The position numbers and the translations under genes are program-made. DNA of 64,000 bases, taken from contig JAEUKB010000051.1 of the NCBI GenBank assembly GCA_016794365.1, positions 52,610 to 116,609 of the forward strand, read 5' to 3'. Below the pieces are notes generated by a model, which saw nothing but the letters and a program-made list of their open reading frames with translations, searched no databases and had not been told where the DNA came from. Each line of letters opens with the position of its first letter. The stretch's first letter is position 1. This document shows positions 44,722-53,980 of the stretch, one piece after another. Source of the DNA: Myxococcales bacterium. GTDB taxonomy: Bacteria; Myxococcota_A; Polyangia; Palsa-1104; JAEUJZ01.

Positions 44722-46095
44722 ATGCTTCTTATTCTTCGCGTTCAGCGTCTGTTTGGCGTGCTCACTGGCGCGCTGTGTCTGGCCTGCGCATGTGACAGTG
44801 GAATCGTCACGCCCAACGATGAAATGAAGGATCCACAGAGTGCACTGTGCGGAGCTGTCACGGCAGAAGTGCTCAGCGGAAACATCACCAAGAACACCAC
44901 GCTATCAGCCAGTAAGCGCTGGCTTCTCGTCGGTCAAGTCAAGGTTACAGAGCGCGCGACACTGACCATTGAGCCCGGCACGGTGATCTGTGGAGATGCC
45001 AGCGATCCGCAGCGCGTCAGCTTCTTGAACATCGATCAAGATGCCAAGCTGGTTGCGGACGGAACCAAAGACAAGCCGATTGTGTTTACCAGCAGCCGCA
45101 AAGAGGGAGAGCGTCGGACCTCGGACTGGGGAGGCATCGTGCTCCGTGGTCGCGCGGCCATCAACCTGCCACCAGGAAACGAGCAGGCATGCGGAAGTCT
45201 GGAAGGGAATGCTGGATCGTACGGACCCTGCGGAGCGCTCAAGAACGATGACAGCAGCGGAGTCCTTCGCTATGTCCGCATTGAGTTTGCGGGTCGTGAA
45301 GTGGCTCCCAACAACGAGCTAAACGGTCTGACTTTCGGTGGTGTCGGTAGCGGAACGGTGATCGATTACGTCCAGGTTCATCGCGGCTCTGATGATGCGT
45401 TCGAGTGGTTTGGCGGATCGGTGAACGTCCGACATCTGATCGCAAGTGGCGCGCTGGATGATGCGTTTGATTGGGATCAAGGCTATTCAGGAAAAGGACA
45501 GTTCCTGGTTTCGCAGCAGCTTCTCGCCGACGGAAACAACGGAATCGAAGCAGACAATAATCGCGACAACAACTCGCTTTTGCCACGATCATCGCCGCAG
45601 TTTTCCAACGTCACGCTGGTGGGAACCGGGCCGGGATCGTCTCCCAAAGGAGAGAAGCGACTGGGTCTTACGCTGCGTCAAGGAACGGCAGGACTTCTGC
45701 AAAACGTCATCGTGCTGGGCTTTACAGAGATGGGCGCAACGATCGCGCAAGACAGTACTTGCAGCGAGCTGTCCGCCGGACGACTGGGCGTCAAGGCCAG
45801 CATCTTCTTTGACAATGGTCGCGATCCAAGTGCAAACCTCTCGACGGTGACTACGCCTTGCGATCTCGCGGCTGCGCTGCGCAAAGCAAACAACTTGGAA
45901 ACAAACCCGATGCTGCGCAGACCGTACGATCAAGCAAGTCCTGACTTCCGTCCGCAGCAGGGATCTCCCGCGATGAGCGGAGCGATCATGCCGCCAAGCG
46001 ATGGATTCTTTGCCAGCGTTTCGTACATTGGCGCATTCGGATCGGGCGATGGCGACGACTGGAGCCAAGGATGGACCGCGTATCCCGCAAACTAG
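44722..46095 (+). CDS. Lipoprotein partner of the TonB receptor, beta-helix-like
   Basis: AAAAGGAG lies nine bases before the ATG. The 457-residue product has a lipoprotein signal peptide ending LACAC, then repeated Gly/Asn/Asp-rich strands with LTIEPGTVICGD, RYVRIEFAGRE, LTFGGVGSGTVIDYVQVH and DDAFEWFGGSVNVRHL. The periodic short strands suggest a right-handed parallel beta-helix. Proteins of this appearance often follow TonB receptors and may bind the same ligand at the cell surface. The specific ligand is unknown. Confidence 0.75.
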   Translation: MLLILRVQRLFGVLTGALCLACACDSGIVTPNDEMKDPQSALCGAVTAEVLSGNITKNTTLSASKRWLLVGQVKVTERATLTIEPGTVICGDASDPQRVSFLNIDQDAKLVADGTKDKPIVFTSSRKEGERRTSDWGGIVLRGRAAINLPPGNEQACGSLEGNAGSYGPCGALKNDDSSGVLRYVRIEFAGREVAPNNELNGLTFGGVGSGTVIDYVQVHRGSDDAFEWFGGSVNVRHLIASGALDDAFDWDQGYSGKGQFLVSQQLLADGNNGIEADNNRDNNSLLPRSSPQFSNVTLVGTGPGSSPKGEKRLGLTLRQGTAGLLQNVIVLGFTEMGATIAQDSTCSELSAGRLGVKASIFFDNGRDPSANLSTVTTPCDLAAALRKANNLETNPMLRRPYDQASPDFRPQQGSPAMSGAIMPPSDGFFASVSYIGAFGSGDGDDWSQGWTAYPAN

Positions 46096-46156
46096 CGCAG
46101 AGTTACCTACACGCAGCCGTTGTACCGAAAAACGTTTGTGATATGGTCCGCGCGCC

Positions 46157-46774
46157 ATGCAGATCCTGAAGGCCCGCTTTCACAATCGCGACGAGTTCAA
46201 CGAGGTCTACCACCGAGACCTTCCAAACGGAGGAATGTTCGTTGCGACAACGACTCCTCTTTCGGGAGGCGATCCGGTGGTGGTTGAGCTGTTCGTCAAA
46301 GGACTCCCCGGTAAGGTGCTGCTACGCGGAGAAGTCCGCTCGTGGCGTCCGGCCTTACCAAGGCTGCGCGTTCGCGCTGGTGCCGTCGTCGAGTTTCTTT
46401 CCGACGAGTCCGACAAAAAGGACTTCATGCTGGCAGCACTTTCGGGGGAAGTCGTCGCACGCAAGCGTCGTCATCCGCGACTCCCCGTCACGCTGCCGGT
46501 GACCTATCACAAAGAAGGAGCGCTCGACAGTCAGCCCGGAGAGCTGCTGGAAATATCCCTCGGGGGAGCCTTCCTGCGCAGCGATCTAGAGCTTCCAGCC
46601 GTCGGTGAAGATGTTGTGGTGGATGTGCTTCTGCCCGGCGGTGCGGTTCCGGTTCCGCTGCAAGGAAAAGTGGCCACCAAGACCGAGTCCGGCGTCGGAC
46701 TAAAGTTTGTGTACCGCGATGGCGGTGGTTCCCGTCGGATTCGCGAGCTGATTCGCCGTCTGAAAGCATCGTAA
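46157..46774 (+). CDS. PilZ-domain protein, possibly with two PilZ copies
   Basis: This 205-residue protein has a C-terminal PilZ domain: RKRRHPRLPVTLPVTYH near residue 103 provides the RxxxR motif, and LEISLGGAFLRSD stands for the (D/N)xSxxG motif with Glu in place of Asp/Asn. The N-terminal 90 residues look like a diverged PilZ barrel (FNEVYHRDLPNGGMFVAT). If the Glu variant still binds c-di-GMP, the protein would be a second-messenger effector; a degenerate, non-binding role is possible. Confidence 0.8.
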   Translation: MQILKARFHNRDEFNEVYHRDLPNGGMFVATTTPLSGGDPVVVELFVKGLPGKVLLRGEVRSWRPALPRLRVRAGAVVEFLSDESDKKDFMLAALSGEVVARKRRHPRLPVTLPVTYHKEGALDSQPGELLEISLGGAFLRSDLELPAVGEDVVVDVLLPGGAVPVPLQGKVATKTESGVGLKFVYRDGGGSRRIRELIRRLKAS

Positions 46775-46928
46775 CCGAGCGCAGTGTCGTGGTCTGTGTA
46801 CGCCTGGTTTGCGACTCCGCTCGCTGCGCGTACATCCACTTCGCATCGTAATTCGCTTCGCAGACTTCGCTCCTTTCCCCACCAACAGCACAGTCTCTGT
46901 CGTCGATAAATCCGGTATTTTCGATGCT

Positions 46929-48020
46929 ATGCTAGTGGAGCCCGGCCCCATCTTCGGTCGGCCCCCCGAGATGCGAGCTACCGATATCGATCTGCGAGCA
47001 TTGCTGAAGTTTGAGCCCGAAAAGGGACTACTTCTCCTCGGAGAAGAACGATTCCTCCTGTTCCGGCAGGAGGCATTTGGCTCGCTCCGAAAGCTCCTGT
47101 TTGAACAGCTTGGACCGGACCTTGCCACGTCGCTGCTCGCGCAGTTTGGCTATCGCAGCGGAACCGGAGACTACGAGTCGCTGATCTCTCGTCACGAGTG
47201 GGAAAACGACGTGGATCGACTGGCCGCCGGACCGACGATGCACTGCTGGGAAGGCATCGTGCGCGCCGTGCCCAACAAGCTGTCCTACGATCGCAACACC
47301 GGCGAGTTCGACATGAGCGGAACCTGGTACAGCTCGTATGAAGCCGAGCTGCACCTGTCCTTGTTTGGACCGAGTCAGACAGCGGTGTGTCATACCTTGA
47401 CCGGCTACGCGAGCGGCTGGGCGACGGCATTTTTTGGATCTCCGCTGCTTGCGATCGAGCCAACCTGTGTGGCCAAAGGCGACGCAACCTGTTCGTTTCA
47501 GATTCGTCCGCCCGATCAGTTTGGTCCTGAAGCCGATCGCTGGAAGCAAGCGCTGGCCGCGACGCATCAGTCGCTGTACTCGCTGACGAAGCAGCTGGCG
47601 GACAAGATCGCGACGGTGGAAAAGCAAGACGTGCTGATTCGTCGTCTCTCGACGCCGGTTCTGGAAGTCTGGAAGGACGTGCTGGCGGTTCCCATCATCG
47701 GAGCCATCGACGAAGCGCGCAGCCAAGTCCTGATGGAATCCGTGCTAACCGCAGCATCCAGTCGATCGGCGCGCTGCATCATCCTTGATATCACCGGCGT
47801 GGACGATGTGGACTCGCGCTCTGCGGGTTACTTGGTGAAAGTGGTTCGTGCGGCGCAGCTCCTTGGTACGCGCTGTGTTCTGACGGGAATTAGCTCACAA
47901 GTTGCGACCAAGCTCGTCGAGGTAGGCGCAGATCTCAAAGAGCTTCAGACGCTACGGACGCTCAGCGACGGCATTCAGGCCTGTCTGCGCTTCCTGGACA
48001 GCAGCCGAAGTCGTCGCTAA
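46929..48020 (+). CDS. XylR_N-V4R-STAS sensor protein
   Basis: Start at 46929 gives 363 residues in three parts. First comes an XylR_N-like ligand domain (about 15-110, LRALLKFEPEKGLLLLGEER). Next is a V4R domain (about 115-195) with CHTLTGYASGWATAFFG and EPTCVAKGDATCSF, a small-molecule binding fold. Last is a STAS domain (235-355), RsbR/RsbS-like (STPVLEVWKDVLAVPIIG; ILDITGVDDVDSRSAG). Aligned with RsbR, S296 stands for the phosphorylated T205 and E262 for T171. This suggests ligand sensing coupled to a partner-switch or stressosome output. No kinase or PP2C gene is adjacent. Confidence 0.82.
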   Translation: MLVEPGPIFGRPPEMRATDIDLRALLKFEPEKGLLLLGEERFLLFRQEAFGSLRKLLFEQLGPDLATSLLAQFGYRSGTGDYESLISRHEWENDVDRLAAGPTMHCWEGIVRAVPNKLSYDRNTGEFDMSGTWYSSYEAELHLSLFGPSQTAVCHTLTGYASGWATAFFGSPLLAIEPTCVAKGDATCSFQIRPPDQFGPEADRWKQALAATHQSLYSLTKQLADKIATVEKQDVLIRRLSTPVLEVWKDVLAVPIIGAIDEARSQVLMESVLTAASSRSARCIILDITGVDDVDSRSAGYLVKVVRAAQLLGTRCVLTGISSQVATKLVEVGADLKELQTLRTLSDGIQACLRFLDSSRSRR

Positions 48021-49087
48021 GGCTGTTCCAACGCGAGATCCGCTGGCTTCTGGGCAAGCAGCCGAGGAAGCTCGTCGCGAAGTGCTTGCGCTTCGTCGGT
48101 GCGACCGAGCGCCACAAGTCCTTCGACGCGCAAGCGCAAGATTCGCTCGAGTGGATCGTCGGTTTCCGATTGACGATCGTCGGGCCGCAGCGTCTCTTCA
48201 GCCTGTTTCAGGGATGACAGCGCAGCGTCCCAGCGACGAAGCGATGAAAGCAGCACCGCTTTCGATAGGTACGCATCCGCCGCATCGGGTTCTTCTTGAA
48301 TGAGTCCGTCGAGAACTGCGATCGCTTCCTCACTTTTCCCGAGAGAATGCAGCAGTCCCGCGTGATCAAACGCAAAGCGATGTGGGACGAAAGAAAATCC
48401 CGGCAGCGACGACAAAAAATCTTCGGCTTCTGACAGGACAAAGCCAGCACTCGCAGTCCGACGCTGCTCGACGGTATAGTCAAAGGCACGCGCCGCACCT
48501 TCTAGATCTTGAATCTGAAGCAGCGCTTCACCACAGGCATACGAAGCTGGCCACAAAGAAGGATGCTGCTCGATGGCAGACTCGAAGTCAGCGATCGCTT
48601 GTTCTGCGCGTCCTCGATGAAGCTTGGACAGCCCACTCGCAAGCAAGAGCAGCGGACGATATCCACCCAGATGCGGCAGCAGCGATTCCACCAGTTCCTC
48701 GGCAGCACGAAGCCTTTCGACGAAGAGCAGGCGTCGCAGGATCGTCGTTGCACGCGCAACAGCCAGCAGCGGAACCTCGTCGGACAGCTCGCTTCGCAGC
48801 CGATCCGACAGCGCTTGCAGCGGATGCAGATCCATACCGATCCGTCGTCCCAGCGCGAGCGCCGCACGAACATCGACAAACGCAGCCAGCACACCACCCG
48901 CTTGCTGCGTCGCCTGCGCGCGCAAAAAGTAAAGCTGTGGACTCGCGGGATCTTGCTCGATCAGCCGCTCAAGCAGCGACAGCGCATCACTCGATCGACC
49001 GAGCGCGACAAGCTGCGCCGCCTGGGTCAGCGCATCAAGCTGCGGCGTCGGACTCTCAGTGTTGGTCGGATTGTCTACATCACTCAT
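48017..49087 (-). CDS. TPR-repeat protein
   Basis: Start at 49087 (ATG) gives 356 residues of helix pairs with TPR character throughout, for example LVALGRSSDALSLLERLIEQ near the start, AEQAIADFESAIEQHPSLWP in the middle and SEEAIAVLDGLIQEEPDAA later. No signal peptide or catalytic domain. It probably acts as a cytoplasmic scaffold. Its 3' end overlaps the XylR_N-V4R-STAS gene by 4 bp (convergent) and it is divergent from transketolase by 72 bp. Confidence 0.8.
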   Translation of the reverse strand: MSDVDNPTNTESPTPQLDALTQAAQLVALGRSSDALSLLERLIEQDPASPQLYFLRAQATQQAGGVLAAFVDVRAALALGRRIGMDLHPLQALSDRLRSELSDEVPLLAVARATTILRRLLFVERLRAAEELVESLLPHLGGYRPLLLLASGLSKLHRGRAEQAIADFESAIEQHPSLWPASYACGEALLQIQDLEGAARAFDYTVEQRRTASAGFVLSEAEDFLSSLPGFSFVPHRFAFDHAGLLHSLGKSEEAIAVLDGLIQEEPDAADAYLSKAVLLSSLRRWDAALSSLKQAEETLRPDDRQSETDDPLERILRLRVEGLVALGRTDEAQALRDELPRLLAQKPADLALEQP

Positions 49088-49159
49088 GGCCACTGGGACG
49101 GAAGGATAGTGTACCATCCGCCGCAATTGACTTGGACCCAGACAAGGAAACCGTCGGCC

Positions 49160-51025
49160 ATGACTCCTGATGCACCTTCGCTCGAATCGCTCCATGTTCT
49201 TGCTCGTCGCATCCGTCGCTACTCGATCCTGAGCACGACCAAAGCAGGCTCGGGACATCCGTCGTCGTCGATCTCGGCGGCAGAGCTTATCACCGCGCTG
49301 TTTTTCACCGCGCTGCGCTACGACTTCCAAGATCCCAAGCGGCTGGACAACGATCGCTTCGTGCTGTCCAAAGGTCACGCGGCCCCTGTGCTGTACGCGG
49401 CGTGGGCGGCAGCGGGACTGATCAGCGAAGACGATCTGCTGTCGCTGCGTCGGCTCGATAGCATCTATGAAGGACACCCGACACCGCGCATTCCGTGGAT
49501 CGATGTGGCGACGGGATCGCTCGGACAAGGACTCCCGAACGCGGTTGGAATGGCTGCGTTTTTGAAGAACGTGGCCAAGACTTCAGCGCGCGTTTGGGTG
49601 CTGTGTGGCGACGGAGAAATGGCGGAAGGATCGAACTGGGAAGCGGCTCCCGTTGCTGCGGAACTGGGACTGTCGAACCTGACCGCGATCGTCGATATCA
49701 ACCGACTGGAACAGAGTGTCGCGACCCGGCTCGGCTGGGATCTGGATCGCTACGCCGCGCAGTTCGAGGTCTTCGGTTGGGAGACGCTGGTCATCGACGG
49801 TCAGGATCTTCCGGCCTGTGTGCGGGCGATGGCGCATGCCAGTCACGGCGGCGGAAACAAGCCGCTCGCGATCTTGGCCAAGACGCAAAAAGGTGCGGGC
49901 GTGTCGTTTATGGCAGACCAGGACAACTGGCACGGCAAGCCCATGGACGAAGCGCACGCGAAAAAAGCCCTGGCAGAGCTTGGTCCCGATGATCCGAGCA
50001 TCGTCGGTAAGATTGCCAAGCCGCTCTCTGCGCCCAGACGGACTCCCGATGCAGAGCAGGGCCTTTCCGCACAGCCTCCGCTGCGATTCCCAACCGACAA
50101 GACAATTGCCACGCGCAAAGCCTTTGGCGATTCCCTACGACGCGCAGGAGACATCAATCCATCGCTGATGGTCTTTGATGCGGACGTGAAGAACTCCACG
50201 TTCACGGATGTCTTTGAAAAGGCGCACCCCGATCGCTTCGTGCAGTGCTTTATCGCCGAGCAAGCGATGGTCGGACTGGCCGCAGGTGCCGGAGCCATCG
50301 GAGCTGTTCCATGGGTTGCGACGTTTGCGGCATTCCTTTCGCGTGCCTACGACCAGATTCGGATGGCTGCGCTGTCGTCGTCAAACCTCAAGGTCTGCGG
50401 TTCGCATGCCGGTGTCAGCATCGGAGAAGACGGCGCAAGTCAGATGGGACTCGAAGATCTGGCGATGTTCCGTGCGGTTCATGGATCCACCGTCGTCTAT
50501 CCCGCAGATCCGTATGCGACAAGCGCGCTCGTCGATGCACTGTCCGCAGCCCATGGTGTTGCCTATCTGCGAGCAACCCGCGCAGCCACTGCTGTCCTCT
50601 ACGGACCGGACGAAGCATTCCCAATCGGAGGCAGCAAGACGCTCCGCAAGAGCGCTCAAGATCGCGCTGTTGTCGTCGCTGCTGGCATTACGCTTCATGA
50701 AGCACTCAAGGCCCATGCCCTGCTTGCCCAAGAAGGAATCGCGATCTGTGTCATCGATGCGTACAGCGTAAAACCCATTGATGCAGAAGGAATCCGCGCC
50801 GCAGCGGCTGCATCAGGACGGCGCGTGATTGTCGTCGAAGATCACTGGCCGGAAGGAGGCCTAGGAGACGCAGTCCTTGAAGCGTTCGCGGAAGTCGAAG
50901 GAGTCCGTGTTCGCAAAGTCGGCGTCACCGCGCTGCCACACTCTGGCAAACCAGAAGAGCTGCTTGATGTCTACGGACTGTCTGCTCGACGGATTGCAGA
51001 GACGGTGAAGGCCTTCATTCAGTGA
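49160..51025 (+). CDS. tkt: Transketolase
   Basis: From the ATG at 49160 (AAGGAAA upstream) the product is 621 residues, the size of the shorter, mammalian/archaeal-like transketolase group. H33 in GSGHPSSS, KGHAAPVLYA and the thiamine-pyrophosphate motif GDGEMAEGSNW (150-160) with the following NRLEQ are intact. The pyrimidine domain has SIGEDGASQMGLEDLAMFR, and a C-terminal domain follows. It shuttles two-carbon units in the pentose phosphate pathway. The open frame extends upstream but lacks family sequence there. It overlaps the downstream kinase gene by 4 bp (GTGA). Confidence 0.93.
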   Translation: MTPDAPSLESLHVLARRIRRYSILSTTKAGSGHPSSSISAAELITALFFTALRYDFQDPKRLDNDRFVLSKGHAAPVLYAAWAAAGLISEDDLLSLRRLDSIYEGHPTPRIPWIDVATGSLGQGLPNAVGMAAFLKNVAKTSARVWVLCGDGEMAEGSNWEAAPVAAELGLSNLTAIVDINRLEQSVATRLGWDLDRYAAQFEVFGWETLVIDGQDLPACVRAMAHASHGGGNKPLAILAKTQKGAGVSFMADQDNWHGKPMDEAHAKKALAELGPDDPSIVGKIAKPLSAPRRTPDAEQGLSAQPPLRFPTDKTIATRKAFGDSLRRAGDINPSLMVFDADVKNSTFTDVFEKAHPDRFVQCFIAEQAMVGLAAGAGAIGAVPWVATFAAFLSRAYDQIRMAALSSSNLKVCGSHAGVSIGEDGASQMGLEDLAMFRAVHGSTVVYPADPYATSALVDALSAAHGVAYLRATRAATAVLYGPDEAFPIGGSKTLRKSAQDRAVVVAAGITLHEALKAHALLAQEGIAICVIDAYSVKPIDAEGIRAAAAASGRRVIVVEDHWPEGGLGDAVLEAFAEVEGVRVRKVGVTALPHSGKPEELLDVYGLSARRIAETVKAFIQ

Positions 51026-52113
51026 CCGAGCTGCTCTCTACTGCGCGCACTGCTCTCCGCCACTATCGTGAGCTGGAGGGCGTCGCGCTGTCCCCCTTTT
51101 GGGATCATCCCGCGCTTGTATCTCCGCTGGGAGACGGTCTGATCAACGATACGTTTCTCGTCGAAGTTCCCCACAATCAGGAGTCCTATCGCGCGGTCTT
51201 GCAGCGTGTCAATCCGCTGTTCGGAATCGCAGTTCACCAAGACATCGAAGCGATCACCCGGCACTTGCAGCGTCGCGGTCTGGTGACTCCTGTGCTGCTG
51301 CGAACGAGCGATGATCAGCTTGCCGTGAACCTGGGTGAAGCCGGAGTCTGGCGCGTCCTTCGCTACATTCCGGGACAGACTTTTGCAAAGATGACGCCTC
51401 AGCTCGCGGCTCCGGCTGCATCGCTGGTGGCGCGCTTTCATGCAGCAGTGTCCGATCTGGATCATCGCTTTCACTTTGTCCGAAGCGGCGCGCATGACTT
51501 TGCAAAGCACATCAACCATCTGCATGCTGCCGTCGCAAAAGCCAACGAACAGACCGCGATTCCTGATGGATTCCTTGCGCTGGCAGACTCGATCTGTGCG
51601 CTCGCGGATCAGATTCCTATCAAGGTTCCTGGACCGCTGCGGATCTGTCACGGCGATCTCAAGCTCAGCAACCTGCGCTTCGATGATCACGGACAAGGAC
51701 TCTGTCTGCTCGATCTGGATACGCTCGCGCACCTACAGCTCGGTCATGAGCTGGGTGATGCACTGCGATCGTGGTGCAATCCGTTGGGTGAAGATCGCAC
51801 CGATGCGTACTTCGATCTGGGACTGCTACACGCAGCGATGGCTGGCTATGCAAGTGCAGCCAAGTCATTCATTACCGTCGAAGAGCGCGAGTTCCTGATC
51901 ACCGCTGCACTGCGCATCACCGTTCAGCTCGCAGCGCGCTTTGCTGCGGACATCATCTATCAAAGCTACTTTCGTTACGATCCATCGCGCTTCCCAAGTC
52001 GCGCGGCGCACAATCAAGTCAGGGCCCACGGACAGCTCGCGCTGGCCCACAGCATCGTTCAGCAGCGACGACAAGCAGAGTCGATCGTTACTTCTGCATT
52101 TGCTGCGGCGTAA
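51022..52113 (+). CDS. Aminoglycoside phosphotransferase-fold kinase, N-acetylhexosamine kinase-like
   Basis: GTG start at 51022 overlaps the tkt stop. The 363-residue product has the APH fold: LGDGLINDTFLVEV in the nucleotide loop, the catalytic Brenner-type motif ICHGDLKLSNLRF near residue 213 and the metal-binding LLDLDT that follows. The HELGDALRSWCNP stretch recalls the NahK group of sugar 1-kinases (GNB/LNB pathway). Choline or homoserine kinases share the fold. Sugar phosphorylation is the best guess; coupling to transketolase would suit it. Confidence 0.8.
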   Translation: MTELLSTARTALRHYRELEGVALSPFWDHPALVSPLGDGLINDTFLVEVPHNQESYRAVLQRVNPLFGIAVHQDIEAITRHLQRRGLVTPVLLRTSDDQLAVNLGEAGVWRVLRYIPGQTFAKMTPQLAAPAASLVARFHAAVSDLDHRFHFVRSGAHDFAKHINHLHAAVAKANEQTAIPDGFLALADSICALADQIPIKVPGPLRICHGDLKLSNLRFDDHGQGLCLLDLDTLAHLQLGHELGDALRSWCNPLGEDRTDAYFDLGLLHAAMAGYASAAKSFITVEEREFLITAALRITVQLAARFAADIIYQSYFRYDPSRFPSRAAHNQVRAHGQLALAHSIVQQRRQAESIVTSAFAAA

Positions 52114-53971
52114 TCCGTAGCGACTCTTGCTGTTCCGTACGCGGTGACTCCCAAGTCAGGATCTCTCGCGAGTCATCGTAGCGCCACGTTCCGGCAGAAA
52201 TTTCGACAGAAAATCCCGCAGGATAGCAATACCGAGGAACCACGATCTCGGTGGCTGCCTGCACATCAGGACTTCTCTGTTGCCGAAACACAAACTCCCG
52301 TGCGTGTCGATCATACGACATCTGAAGAGGAGTTCCTGCCGTCGCCATCGCATACGGACGAACTACGGCTGACAGCGCGCGACCACCAGCGTAGACATCG
52401 CCCTGCCCCTTTTTGTCATCCACACTGTAAATGGACAGATCTTCCCCGTTCCAGTGATCGCCGCATGCGTGGCTGTTGTCCGGTGTGTAGTTCCACAGCG
52501 TTCCTGACACCAGGTTGCGATCGAGCGCGGCAAAGAAGCCATCCAGCGCCGCTTCCTGCGCAGCGTAATCACCCTGCGGAAACGATGCACCACCATCGAG
52601 ATCAAAGGGAATTCCGAACTCTCCAAGCAGAAACGGAACCGATGGAACGTGATCCGCGAGCGCCCGCACTTGATCGGTGTATGCCTGCACAACCTGATCT
52701 CTGCCAAACACCGGCATCATGCGAACGGTGTCGATCGTAAACTCTGGATCATAGTGTTTTCCAAGCAGCGCCATCCCGTCATAGAAGTGACCTGCGTGTA
52801 CGACTCCGCTTGGATCTTGCGCTGTCCAGGGAGGCGGTTCTCCGACGGGAGAAGGCGGTCCTTCAACAAAAAGAAGCGCGCCAGAGTCCTCTTTCCGAAT
52901 CGCTTCCAGCACCCGCAGCGCAAACGGCTTTAAGTAGTCCTGCGCAAAGTGAACCGGACGCCCGCGCACACTGGCAAAGTAGTCTGGCTTTAGAAGCTGC
53001 GGCTTTCCATGAACCACATCCCAGACTCCTTCCCGACGCCAGATGTCCGCATCAGATGACTGCCACAGACACGCTCCGCTGGGATTGAGGATGGTCTTTC
53101 CGATCGGCCCCATCAGCGAAGGAGAGAACTCCCAGACCTCTACTTCTTGGGGAAATCCAGCCGCCGCCAGCATCGACTGAAACGGCGTCGGCGACGGACC
53201 TTTCGCAACCATACCGGGAATCGATTGATGCAGATCACGCAGCCCAATCAGACCCGCGCTCGGTTCATTCATCGATCCATAGCCAATCACATTGGGAAGC
53301 CCCCGCAGCGCACGCACAAGCCTGACCAGTGCAGAAACATAGTGTCTCTGTAGGAACGCAGAGACAGGCTCTCCATCGATGTTCAGCGACGGAGCAAAGT
53401 CATTTCCAGCAAACAACAGCGTGAACATCGTGGCCGCGCCCAGCTTGGTGTAGTTGGTCGGCCAGATCATGGTTGGGAGCGGTCCATCATGGAACGCAGA
53501 CACGATCGCAGCGCCGCAGGGAACCAGCATGTCACGACGGATTCCTACACAGTCGAGCGTCCACGCCGGAGCCCCATCACCGCCGGTAAAGCGACTCCAG
53601 ACATCTTGATGTGGATCCATAAAGATCTGGATGTCGTAGCGAGCCGCTTGCTCGATGAGCGCCCGCAGATACGCAAGATACGCTTCATCATACTGACCAG
53701 GACCTGCGTGCTCGATCGCTTCCCACGTCACCACCAGTCGCAGCAAGCGATGTCCGAACGCGCGCAGTCGCGCAAAGTGTTCGTCCGCAGACTCAAGCGG
53801 AATCGGCTTGCCGACAAAAGACACCGACTCTGGATGAAGCCAAGACGCACGCTGTTGCGCATCATCATCCAGAGAAGTCACCGGATGTTTGGCACTGCCA
53901 GAAACGTTTACGCCACGCAGAATCAGCGTGCGCCCTAGGTGATCTTGAATCCAGCGTCCTTCGGTCCACAT
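52088..53971 (-). CDS. Family 5 glycoside hydrolase, endoglycoceramidase/steryl-glucosidase-like
   Basis: This 627-residue protein has a GH5-type TIM barrel, with YGSMNEPSAG carrying the acid/base E236 after N235 and LLGEFGIPFD carrying the nucleophile E451. HFYD at 395-398 is also typical. A C-terminal beta domain follows. The length and the extended barrel loops resemble endoglycoceramidase-related and fungal sterylglucosidase/EGCrP enzymes rather than plain cellulases. There is no signal peptide, so it acts in the cytoplasm. GGAG precedes the ATG. It follows a DUF1285 gene by 9 bp. Confidence 0.82.
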   Translation of the reverse strand: MWTEGRWIQDHLGRTLILRGVNVSGSAKHPVTSLDDDAQQRASWLHPESVSFVGKPIPLESADEHFARLRAFGHRLLRLVVTWEAIEHAGPGQYDEAYLAYLRALIEQAARYDIQIFMDPHQDVWSRFTGGDGAPAWTLDCVGIRRDMLVPCGAAIVSAFHDGPLPTMIWPTNYTKLGAATMFTLLFAGNDFAPSLNIDGEPVSAFLQRHYVSALVRLVRALRGLPNVIGYGSMNEPSAGLIGLRDLHQSIPGMVAKGPSPTPFQSMLAAAGFPQEVEVWEFSPSLMGPIGKTILNPSGACLWQSSDADIWRREGVWDVVHGKPQLLKPDYFASVRGRPVHFAQDYLKPFALRVLEAIRKEDSGALLFVEGPPSPVGEPPPWTAQDPSGVVHAGHFYDGMALLGKHYDPEFTIDTVRMMPVFGRDQVVQAYTDQVRALADHVPSVPFLLGEFGIPFDLDGGASFPQGDYAAQEAALDGFFAALDRNLVSGTLWNYTPDNSHACGDHWNGEDLSIYSVDDKKGQGDVYAGGRALSAVVRPYAMATAGTPLQMSYDRHAREFVFRQQRSPDVQAATEIVVPRYCYPAGFSVEISAGTWRYDDSREILTWESPRTEQQESLRITPQQMQK

Positions 53972-53980
53972 TGGCTGCTC

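Noticed and set aside
48509..49159. Upstream extension of transketolase
   Set aside because: The region lies antisense to the TPR gene; family sequence and a ribosome binding site begin at 49160.
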